Source: Pedobacter paludis | GTDB lineage: Bacteria; Bacteroidota; Bacteroidia; Sphingobacteriales; Sphingobacteriaceae | Direction: 5' to 3' | NCBI RefSeq assembly: GCF_003173575.1 | Contig: NZ_QGNY01000002.1 | Location: 248,001 to 312,000, forward strand | DNA: 64,000 bases | Shown here: one piece after another, positions 19,509-26,688 of the stretch | Numbering within the stretch: the stretch's first letter is position 1 | Layout: each line of letters starts with the position of its first letter | Position numbers and translations under genes: made by a program | Notes under the pieces: generated by a model | The model's database searches: none | Told to the model about the DNA's origin: nothing | The model's input: only the letters and a program-made list of their open reading frames with translations

Positions 19509-20657
19509 TTAATTGTATATATATTGAGTCCCCTGAGGGAGCGTTTTAAACTTTATAATTTTAACCAACTGTAAAGATACATCTAAAAACAGAATTTTTG
19601 GGTTTGCATTCCTTTCAATGTGGTAGTGCGCCTTTTCCAGCTCGGCAATAATGGCTTCGGCCATAGGCAATGTAAGCACGTGCGTACTTAGCTTTTTTGC
19701 GGTATCTAAGGTTAATGGGGGCAGTTTTACCAATGCTTCTGCACCACTAATTATTAAACAACATTCACGTAAATAATTTACACCATATTTTAAAAAATTC
19801 TTCTGATTTTCCCGTCCCCACTTCGCGGCTTCGTCTGTAAAATCAATTAAATCGGGTACTTTGTTTCCAAAACCCATCCGTAACCAACTGGTAAAAGTGC
19901 CAGAACTATCGCTTTGCGTATCCGCGGCCAATGCCTTTGCCTCAATTAAATTTCCATCTGCTAAAAAAGCATAATCAATGGCTTGGTGCTCATTTAGCCC
20001 GCTTGTGTTTAGCAGATAATCAGAAACTTCATGGCTAGAAAGTTTTGGGATTTTAACAATTTGAGTACGCGATAAAATGGTCGTCAAAATTTGATCCTGA
20101 CTTTGCGCAATTAAAATAAACAGCGTATTTGCTGGCGGTTCCTCAATTAATTTTAACAGCGCATTGCCCGCCTTATCCAAATATTCGGGCAACCACATAA
20201 TTAAAACCTTGGTTTGCGCCTCGAAAGCCTTATAGCTCAGTTTTTTGATAATATCGTGGCACTCGGCGATGTTTATGTTGGCCTGTTTGTTAGCTGCATC
20301 CAATTTTGAACGCCAAATATCCAAATCAAAATAGGCATCCTGAAGCAGCATATTTCGCCAGTCGTCTAAAACATCAATAGCAGTTTTAACACTTGCTGAG
20401 GCAAAGAATGGATAAGAAAAATGTAAATCTGGATGAATGTAGCGCTCATATTTTCTACAGCTAGAGCATTCGCCACAGCTGTCTGTTTCGCCTTTATCCA
20501 AACAGTTTATGTATTGTGCATAAGCAATTGCCAAGGGCAAAGCACCAGACCCAGCCGGCGATAAAAACAGTTGCGCATGGCTAATACGGTTTTCTTTAAC
20601 CGTTTGAACCAATTGTTGCTTAACTCTTTCCTGACCGATGATTTCTTTAAACTGCAT
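19509..20657 (-). CDS. holB: DNA polymerase III subunit delta' (clamp-loader)
   Basis: I start the gene at the ATG at 20657 (382 residues); an earlier TTG would add three residues (MHQ). It has the clamp-loader AAA+ fold: FKEIIGQERVKQQL, a degenerate P-loop SPAGSGALPLA, a zinc module CGECSSCRKY with an earlier Cys (NCLDKG), and KVLIMWLPEYLDKAGNALLKLIEEPP, the Walker B/sensor region where delta' proteins lack the ATPase glutamate. Delta' helps load the sliding clamp at the fork. It is the first gene of the operon with the PSP1 gene (2-base gap) and gldH. Confidence 0.93.
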   Translation of the reverse strand: MQFKEIIGQERVKQQLVQTVKENRISHAQLFLSPAGSGALPLAIAYAQYINCLDKGETDSCGECSSCRKYERYIHPDLHFSYPFFASASVKTAIDVLDDWRNMLLQDAYFDLDIWRSKLDAANKQANINIAECHDIIKKLSYKAFEAQTKVLIMWLPEYLDKAGNALLKLIEEPPANTLFILIAQSQDQILTTILSRTQIVKIPKLSSHEVSDYLLNTSGLNEHQAIDYAFLADGNLIEAKALAADTQSDSSGTFTSWLRMGFGNKVPDLIDFTDEAAKWGRENQKNFLKYGVNYLRECCLIISGAEALVKLPPLTLDTAKKLSTHVLTLPMAEAIIAELEKAHYHIERNANPKILFLDVSLQLVKIIKFKTLPQGTQYIYN

Positions 20658-20770
20658 TTGGTGCAAAATAAGAAATAGATATGATATTCAATGCCTCGGC
20701 ATTCTGAACTTGTTTCATTAACTGTTTTTTTTAAAAATTTAAGACATTTATTTTTTAGAAAAGCAAGGTT

Positions 20771-20840
20771 CGGCAATCCATATTTTAGTTCCTGTCCCTC
20801 TTTTCGCTGTATTCCCAATTGAAAAAATTGGGGGATGCCG
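20771..20840. repeat. Hairpin-forming intergenic element upstream of ruvX
   Basis: Outer imperfect arms CGGCAATCC (20771-20779) and GGGGATGCCG (20831-20840) enclose a perfect inner hairpin CCCAATT gaaaa AATTGGG (20814-20832). No gene runs through it. It looks like one copy of a small dispersed element in the divergent holB-ruvX gap, but I see no second copy in the window. Confidence 0.45.
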
Positions 20841-20908
20841 ATGCAATAGGGTTTAGGTGGCCTGGAAATATGCCTTTCTGTTAAAAAAACCCATTTCTTA
20901 AAAATCCG

Positions 20909-20916
20909 TACCTTTG
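20909..20916 (+). promoter_or_regulatory. Candidate -7 promoter box for ruvX
   Basis: TACCTTTG is a full match to TAnnTTTG and ends 16 bases upstream of the ruvX ATG, which predicts a short leader. It fits the start chosen for ruvX. Confidence 0.55.
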
Positions 20917-20932
20917 AAACTTTTAATTTAAT

Positions 20933-21349
20933 ATGGCTCGAATTCTTGCTTTTGATTACGGAACCAAACGGATCGGCATTGCCGTTACCGACCCCTTGCA
21001 GATTATTGCAACCGGCTTAGATACCGTACACCCTAAAGATGCGATCGAGTATGTTAAAAAATATTTGCTTACCGAACAGGTCGAAGCTTTTGTTTTAGGC
21101 GATCCGAAGCAAATGGATGGTACAGATTCTGATTCTAAGCAACACGTAAAAGGGTTTTCAACTTTGTTAAAAAAAGCATTTCCAGCTATTCCGCAGCACT
21201 GGGTTGATGAACGCTTTACTTCTAAATTAGCCCATCAAACCATTATGCAAAGCGGTTTAAAAAAAATGGACAGAAGAGATAAAGATCGGGTAGATACCAT
21301 TGCAGCAACCATTATTTTACAATATTTTATGGAAACCAACCGTTTATAA
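20933..21349 (+). CDS. ruvX: Putative Holliday junction resolvase / pre-16S rRNA nuclease RuvX (YqgF)
   Basis: A 138-residue RNase H-fold nuclease with the family motifs [15 protein letters not shown] at the N-terminus (first catalytic Asp8), [11 protein letters not shown] in the middle, VDERFTS and the C-terminal [14 protein letters not shown] with the last acidic residue. Family knowledge: YqgF/RuvX is essential in E. coli for 5' end maturation of 16S rRNA and was named for proposed junction resolution. It is followed nine bases later by an O-methyltransferase gene, probably in the same transcript. Confidence 0.94.
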   Translation: MARILAFDYGTKRIGIAVTDPLQIIATGLDTVHPKDAIEYVKKYLLTEQVEAFVLGDPKQMDGTDSDSKQHVKGFSTLLKKAFPAIPQHWVDERFTSKLAHQTIMQSGLKKMDRRDKDRVDTIAATIILQYFMETNRL

Positions 21350-21357
21350 TCGAACAT

Positions 21358-21996
21358 ATGAGCCTAATAAACGACGATTTACAACAACTTCTAATTAATT
21401 ATTGCGAGCCCGAAAGCGAATTGCTTAAAAGAATAGACCGCGAAACCAATCTTAAGGTTTTAATGCCACGTATGCTTTCTGGCCATTATCAAGGTCGTGT
21501 TCTTAGTTTATTAAGCAAAATGGTTTCGCCAAGAAGAATTTTAGAAATCGGAACGTTTACAGGTTACGCTACGCTTTGTCTGGCCGAGGGCTTATCAAAA
21601 AATGGGCTTATTTACACTTTGGATATTAATGCAGAGCTGGAGGACATGGTTCGCAGCAACTTTGCTCAATCGGCCTACAACGAAAAGATCAATTATATTT
21701 TAGGCGATGCAACCAAAACCATTAATAATTTAAATGAGGTTTTTGATATCGTATTTATCGATGCCGACAAGAAAAACAACGGCACTTATTACGATTTAAT
21801 TTTTGACCGCGTTCGCCCAGGCGGGATCATCATTGTTGATAATGTGCTGTGGAGTGGAAAAGTACTTCAGGATCAACAAGATAAAGACACCAAGAATATT
21901 ACTAATTTTAATGATAAGATAGCTGCAGACCAGCGTGTAGAAAAATTAATTCTGCCCGTTAGAGATGGTTTGTTTGTGATCAGGAAACTAGGTTAA
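21358..21996 (+). CDS. Class I SAM-dependent O-methyltransferase
   Basis: A 212-residue cytoplasmic methyltransferase of the catechol/caffeoyl-CoA O-methyltransferase type (COG4122). The SAM-binding motif I is LEIGTFTGYATLCLAEGL at about 60-78. The acidic motif TLDINAEL follows, then the metal-binding FIDADKKN and IIIVDNVLWSGKV segment. Substrate unknown. The ATG lies 9 bases after the ruvX stop codon; the two form an operon seen in several Bacteroidota. Confidence 0.9.
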   Translation: MSLINDDLQQLLINYCEPESELLKRIDRETNLKVLMPRMLSGHYQGRVLSLLSKMVSPRRILEIGTFTGYATLCLAEGLSKNGLIYTLDINAELEDMVRSNFAQSAYNEKINYILGDATKTINNLNEVFDIVFIDADKKNNGTYYDLIFDRVRPGGIIIVDNVLWSGKVLQDQQDKDTKNITNFNDKIAADQRVEKLILPVRDGLFVIRKLG

Positions 21997-22077
21997 TTGC
22001 AAAAACTGTTAAATCGGGTACATGATTTTTGCCACCGATTAACCAATTAGACAATTAACCAAATTAACTAAACAAAT

Positions 22078-22752
22078 ATGAAAATATTTATTCTTTGCCT
22101 CTTCCTTTTAACAGGAACGATTGCTAAAGCCCAAAACACAGAAGATTATATTGCCGAACATGTAGGCTATGCCCAAGAGTTAATGCGTGATCATAAAATC
22201 CTGGCAAGTTTAATTTTAGCGGTTGCCATTCACGAGTCAGCCTCTGGCAACAGTAGAATTGCCCAGCATTTAAACAATCACTTTGGTGTAAAAGGGCCCA
22301 ACAATAATGATGAAATCCGTTCATCCTATCGCGATTACTTAAATGCGGATGAGTCTTATAGTCACTTTGTAGAAATTATGGAAACCCGTTCTCCTTTTAA
22401 CAATCTTTTCGCAAAATACGATCAATACGATTATAAAGGCTGGGCCAGAGGAATTCAACGTTCTGGTTATGCGCATAGCAGAAGCTGGGCAAGTCAGGTT
22501 ATTGCACTTGTAAAAAAATACGAGCTCTACCAGTATGATGAGCGCCCCGAAGGTTATGAAGAGCCAATTTATGTTTCTCCAGTTTATCACCGCAAAAAAA
22601 GAAGTACAAAAACGACTAAGGGTTATACCGTAAAAGCTGGTGATAATTTAAGTGTGATTGCCAAGAAAAAAGGAACTACGGTAAAAGCCATTATGAAGAA
22701 AAATGGCTTAAAGAAAGCCAACTTAAAACCCGGGCAAAAAATTAAGCTTTAA
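22078..22752 (+). CDS. Exported glucosaminidase-domain protein with C-terminal LysM
   Basis: A 224-residue protein with a signal peptide ending AKAQ, a glucosaminidase (GH73-like, Flg/Acm-type) domain around residues 25-160 containing AIHESASGNSRIAQHLNNHFGVKG, and a LysM peptidoglycan-binding repeat at the end (YTVKAGDNLSVIAKKKGTTVK). Such proteins cleave peptidoglycan between GlcNAc and MurNAc. The Glu in the IHESASGNS segment is the likely catalytic acid. A close relative follows directly; the two share the GWARGIQRSGYAHS / SWAQGLKTAGYATN segment. Confidence 0.9.
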   Translation: MKIFILCLFLLTGTIAKAQNTEDYIAEHVGYAQELMRDHKILASLILAVAIHESASGNSRIAQHLNNHFGVKGPNNNDEIRSSYRDYLNADESYSHFVEIMETRSPFNNLFAKYDQYDYKGWARGIQRSGYAHSRSWASQVIALVKKYELYQYDERPEGYEEPIYVSPVYHRKKRSTKTTKGYTVKAGDNLSVIAKKKGTTVKAIMKKNGLKKANLKPGQKIKL

Positions 22753-22809
22753 CAAAAATTTTAAATCATTATATCATTTACTAATCATTACCTTTTCACT
22801 AACATATAA

Positions 22810-23667
22810 ATGCGCCAGTTTATTCATTCCGTTTCTCGTCCTTTCATTTGTATTGCCATTGTAGTAATTTTTCTGAGTTCCTGTTCATCAAGAAAGTTTT
22901 CTAAAAACAATAAACAGATAGAGAAAGCCGCCAATAAGGCCAACAACAACAGCTACAAAAGTTATAATACTTTAAGTTATATAGATGAGTTTAAGGCGGT
23001 GGCGATAGAAGAAATGAATGCCTATGGAATTCCGGCCAGTATTACTTTGGCTCAGGGAATTTTAGAATCGGGTAGCGGAAACAGCGATTTGGCTAAATAC
23101 GCAAACAACCATTTCGGCATTAAATGTACATCAGACTGGAAGGGGAAAAATTATTTTAGAGATGATGACCAAAAAAATGATTGTTTTAGGGTTTACAAAG
23201 ATGCCCGCGAATCGTTTAAAGACCACTCTGAGTTTTTAAAGCGCAAACGCTATAGTTTTCTTTTTCAGCTGGATAAAAATGATTACAAAAGCTGGGCTCA
23301 GGGTTTAAAAACTGCAGGTTATGCCACCAATCCGAAATATCCAGATCTGTTAATTAGTACGATCGAGAAATATCAGCTGTATCAGTACGATCAATCGGAA
23401 AGCGAAAAACAGAAAATTGCCCGTGAGGATCGCGTATTTACAGAGATCAATCAAAATATCCCGCAGGAAAAAAAGAAATTTACACCTGTTGAAACACCTC
23501 CCGTAGGCGCTAAACCAATTTTGGCCGATGGAACGTATACTGTTGTAAAGGGAGATACTTTGTATAATATTGCAAAACGTTTTAACTTAACCGTTGATGA
23601 GCTTAAAATGCTAAACAGCATGGCAACCGATGCAATAAAATTAGGACAAATCCTTAAGGTTAAATAA
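22810..23667 (+). CDS. Glucosaminidase-domain lipoprotein with C-terminal LysM
   Basis: A 285-residue protein with a lipoprotein signal (lipobox SSC, Cys25), then the glucosaminidase domain (LAQGILESGSGNSDLAKYANNHFGIKC; likely catalytic Glu in ILESGSGNS), a linker rich in Glu/Lys/Pro, and a LysM repeat (YTVVKGDTLYNIAKRFNLT) at the end. It is a paralogue of the gene upstream, 57 bases away, but is predicted to be membrane-anchored. The pair looks like a tandem duplication of a cell-wall hydrolase. Confidence 0.9.
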   Translation: MRQFIHSVSRPFICIAIVVIFLSSCSSRKFSKNNKQIEKAANKANNNSYKSYNTLSYIDEFKAVAIEEMNAYGIPASITLAQGILESGSGNSDLAKYANNHFGIKCTSDWKGKNYFRDDDQKNDCFRVYKDARESFKDHSEFLKRKRYSFLFQLDKNDYKSWAQGLKTAGYATNPKYPDLLISTIEKYQLYQYDQSESEKQKIAREDRVFTEINQNIPQEKKKFTPVETPPVGAKPILADGTYTVVKGDTLYNIAKRFNLTVDELKMLNSMATDAIKLGQILKVK

Positions 23668-23700
23668 TGTTAATCCTAATTATTGCCTAAAGCTTATTTG

Positions 23701-23708
23701 TAGTTTTG
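23701..23708 (+). promoter_or_regulatory. Candidate -7 promoter box with near-leaderless start
   Basis: TAGTTTTG matches TAnnTTTG and ends only 7 bases before the ATG of the next gene, predicting a leader of a few bases. Confidence 0.4.
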
Positions 23709-23715
23709 TAACCCA

Positions 23716-24468
23716 ATGAAATTTATTACTGCGTTTATTTTCTTTTTTTGCCTTTCGGCGATGCTGTATGCCCAAACCAAACCTTTGGCTGGGATTGTTA
23801 TTGATAAAGAAACCAAACAGCGGTTAGCAAAGGTTTACATTTATAACATTAGAACCGGCGATGGGCTTTATAACAATACCAAAGGCGAATTTAGCACTTT
23901 TGCTGTTCCTGGCGATACATTGGTGGCGGCGCTTTCGGGGTATGGTGTAGATACCATGGTTTTTAAAGGTCAGCCGGCGGCCTATTTCCAGTTAAAATCT
24001 TTAGGCATTAGATTAAGGGATGTAATTATTCAGCAAAAAAGATTAACGCCACAACAGCAATATGAAAAGTCGGTAAAGGAATATCGGTATGCAACCATTA
24101 AGGGAAGCAGTAAAGACCTTTTAAATTTAAGTAATGGAGGCGTTGGATTAGGAATAGATGCGATCTACAATTTGCTGAGCAGACAGGGAAGAAATGCCCG
24201 CCATTTACAGAAGATCCTGGAAAAGGATTATAGGGAAGATCTAATTGATTATCGGTTCAATGCGACTTTAGTTCAAAAAATATTAGGCATTAAAGACGAT
24301 GAGCTGACTGATTTTATGCAACAATACAGGCCAACTTACCAGTTCGTGCTCGATGCTACAGATTATTCCTTTAATCTATTTATTCGCAACGCATATAAAA
24401 GTTATCGCTTAAATCCAAAAGCCTTACAATTACCGCCTTTGCCCAAACTAACCATTGATAAACTGTGA
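23716..24468 (+). CDS. Exported protein with CarboxypepD_reg-like domain
   Basis: A 250-residue protein with a signal peptide ending LYAQ, followed by a carboxypeptidase-regulatory-like (CNA-B type) beta domain (LAGIVIDKETKQRLAKVYIYN) at about 22-100. The C-terminal half has no motif I recognise; it is basic and rich in Tyr/Arg. The same architecture recurs at 52596-53234. The stop codon overlaps the GTG start of the next gene (GTGA), so the two are translationally coupled. Function not known; probably in the periplasm or outer envelope. Confidence 0.85.
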   Translation: MKFITAFIFFFCLSAMLYAQTKPLAGIVIDKETKQRLAKVYIYNIRTGDGLYNNTKGEFSTFAVPGDTLVAALSGYGVDTMVFKGQPAAYFQLKSLGIRLRDVIIQQKRLTPQQQYEKSVKEYRYATIKGSSKDLLNLSNGGVGLGIDAIYNLLSRQGRNARHLQKILEKDYREDLIDYRFNATLVQKILGIKDDELTDFMQQYRPTYQFVLDATDYSFNLFIRNAYKSYRLNPKALQLPPLPKLTIDKL

Positions 24469-24797
24469 AAGCGCCAATTTTGGTTATTAAACATTTACCC
24501 GCTTCAGGGATGGCCATATTTCCATTTATATTGTTAAAATCAGAACGATTAAAAAATGATAAAGAAATTATCAATCATGAAAAAATTCATCTGCGCCAGC
24601 AACTCGAATTACTGATTTTGCCCTTCTATGTTTTCTACGTCTTAAATTATCTATTTAATCGTTTAAAGTATGGAGAACATTATTTGGCTTATCGAAATAT
24701 TATCTTCGAAAAAGAGGCCTATGACCATGAAAAAGATTTAAATTATTTAAAAAAAGGAAATTGGTTTGGCTGGTTGAGGATAAGCAAAACACCATAA
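24465..24797 (+). CDS. Small protein with HExxH motif and a membrane segment, function unknown
   Basis: A 110-residue protein starting at a GTG that overlaps the stop codon of the gene upstream. It contains HEKIH at residues 38-42, a candidate zinc-binding HExxH motif, followed directly by a hydrophobic stretch (LELLILPFYVFYVLNYLF, about 47-64) and later acidic residues (EKEAYDHEKD) that could supply a third ligand. I do not recognise a named family with certainty. It could be a minimal membrane metalloprotease or a protein that merely binds metal. It is translated with the CarboxypepD_reg protein. Confidence 0.75.
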   Translation: MKAPILVIKHLPASGMAIFPFILLKSERLKNDKEIINHEKIHLRQQLELLILPFYVFYVLNYLFNRLKYGEHYLAYRNIIFEKEAYDHEKDLNYLKKGNWFGWLRISKTP

Positions 24798-24882
24798 TTT
24801 GACCTGAAATTTGAAGCCTCGATCGTTATTCATTTCACTAAAACCTTTTAATCTCTAAAATTTTTCATTTTCTTTGTAACCA

Positions 24883-25890
24883 ATGAAGAAACTTGTAGCC
24901 TCCCTAGTTATCATTCTCAGCATCTGCTCTGTAAGATCATACTCTCAGGAGATTGATACAATTCCGATCAATACCAAAGACCTTAACATTAAGCTTAAAC
25001 GTAGTCCGTTGCCTAGCAGACAGGGTCCTTTAAACTTCGAACCCGTAAAACTTAAGCCTTATGTAGTTAACGCAAAAGTTAACTATTGGAAAACCCGAAC
25101 CAATATTGGCATCAACGTTAACCAAGCACAGTTTAGCAACAACTGGAAGGGTGGTGGCGTAAATTCTGTTGCTGTAGGTGGATTATTAAACTACAAAGCA
25201 GAATACAATAAAAATAGCTATAGCTATGTAACTGAGGTTATTTTGCAGTATGGTAAGGTAAAAAACAAGGATCAACTGCAAAAGAAAACCAACGATAGAA
25301 TTTTTTGGGATAATAAGGCTTCCTTCCAATTATCAAAAAACTGGTTTTTCTTCGGATCGGTAAGTTTTGAATCTCAGTTTGATAACGGCTATAGATATTA
25401 TAGAGATAACAATACCCAAGAAGAACAACAGGTTTTAATTTCTAGGTTTATGGCACCTGGGTATTTAACCGAATCTATCGGTTTTGAATATAAGCCTGTA
25501 AAATATTTTTCTACCAGAATTGGTACGGGTACAGCAAGACAAACTTTTGTGCTTGATAGTACGGTTTACGATGGCAAAACCAACGTTTATGGTGTAGATA
25601 AAGGGAAAAAATTTCGTAACGAACTCGCCTTTCAGGTTGTAAGTTCATTTGATAAGGATATTTTTCCGAACACAAATTTAAAGGCAAGATACCTGATGTT
25701 CGTTCCTTATGAAGACATTACCTGGTCTAAAATTGATCACCGTTTAGATATCGCAATAACAGCCAAAATAAATCGCTTTATGAACACCAGTTTAACTGGC
25801 GTTATGCTTTTTGATGCGGATACTGGTACCAATAAAATTCAGGCTAACCAAACTTTGGCGCTTGGCTTTGGCTTTACATTTCCGAGGTAA
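24883..25890 (+). CDS. DUF3078-family outer-membrane protein
   Basis: A 335-residue exported protein with a signal peptide ending SYSQ. The conserved DUF3078 core WKTRTNIGINVNQAQFSNNWKGGGVNSVAVGG is seen at about residues 65-100, followed by repeated amphipathic beta strands and a C-terminal aromatic/Arg end (GFGFTFPR), typical of an outer-membrane barrel. Function unknown. It precedes the tandem repeat array and is convergent with the DUF5916 gene. Confidence 0.87.
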   Translation: MKKLVASLVIILSICSVRSYSQEIDTIPINTKDLNIKLKRSPLPSRQGPLNFEPVKLKPYVVNAKVNYWKTRTNIGINVNQAQFSNNWKGGGVNSVAVGGLLNYKAEYNKNSYSYVTEVILQYGKVKNKDQLQKKTNDRIFWDNKASFQLSKNWFFFGSVSFESQFDNGYRYYRDNNTQEEQQVLISRFMAPGYLTESIGFEYKPVKYFSTRIGTGTARQTFVLDSTVYDGKTNVYGVDKGKKFRNELAFQVVSSFDKDIFPNTNLKARYLMFVPYEDITWSKIDHRLDIAITAKINRFMNTSLTGVMLFDADTGTNKIQANQTLALGFGFTFPR

Positions 25891-25900
25891 TTTTTTTATT

Positions 25901-26676
25901 TAATCTGTTTGTTGAAACCGGCTATGAATTGTTTGGCGCTCTAACCGGAGTTCATTGCAGTCTGCTTCAGCTGACTGTTTACTAAGGGATACAAGGCTTT
26001 AGCCAAAATAAATAATCTATTAAATCCGTTTGTTGAAACCGGCAATGAATTGTTTGGCGCTCTAACCAGATTTCATTGCAGTCTGCTTCAGCCGACTGTT
26101 TACTAAGGGATACAGGGCTTTAGCCAAAATAAATAATCTATTAAATCCGTTGGTTGAAACCAACGGCAATGAATTGTTTGGCGCTCTAACCAGATTTCAT
26201 TGCAGTCTGCTTCATCTGACTGTTTACTAAGGGATACAAGGCTTTAGCCAAAATAAATAACTCATTATCCGTTGGTTGAAACCAACGGCAATGAATTGTT
26301 TGGCGCTCTAACCAGATTTCATTGCAGTCTGCTTCAGCTGACTGTTTACTAAGGGATACAAGGCTTTAGCCAAAATAAATAACTCATTATCCGTTGGTTG
26401 AAACCAACGGCAATGAATTGTTTGGCGCTCTAACCAGATTTCATTGCAGTCTGCTTCAGCTGACTGTTTACTAAGGGATACAAGGCTTTAGCCAAAATAA
26501 ATAACTCATTATCCGTTGGTTGAAACCAACGGCAATGAATTGTTTGGCGCTCTAACCAGATTTCATTGCGGTCTGCTTCAGCTGACTGTTTACTGAGGAA
26601 TACAAGGCTTTAGCCAAAATAAATAACTCATTATCCGTTGGTGGAAACCAACGCAATGAATACTTCATCTGACTGA
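25901..26676. repeat. Tandem array of about 122-bp units, six full copies and a partial seventh
   Basis: The anchor GTTTGGCGCTCTAACC recurs with spacings of 121, 124, 122, 122 and 122 bases (from 25931 to 26542). Each later unit carries three short inverted repeats: CCGTTGGTT-GA-AACCAACGG, CAGTC...GACTG, and GGCT-TT-AGCC. Copies 4-6 are almost identical, while copies 1-2 lack the CAACGG part. The unit length is not a multiple of three and no open frame spans the array. It fills the gap between two convergent genes. Confidence 0.93.
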
Positions 26677-26688
26677 GCTTTCAAAAAT

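Noticed and set aside
25901..26676. CRISPR array interpretation of the 122-bp array
   Set aside because: The whole unit is repeated, with no unique spacers, and there are no cas genes nearby.
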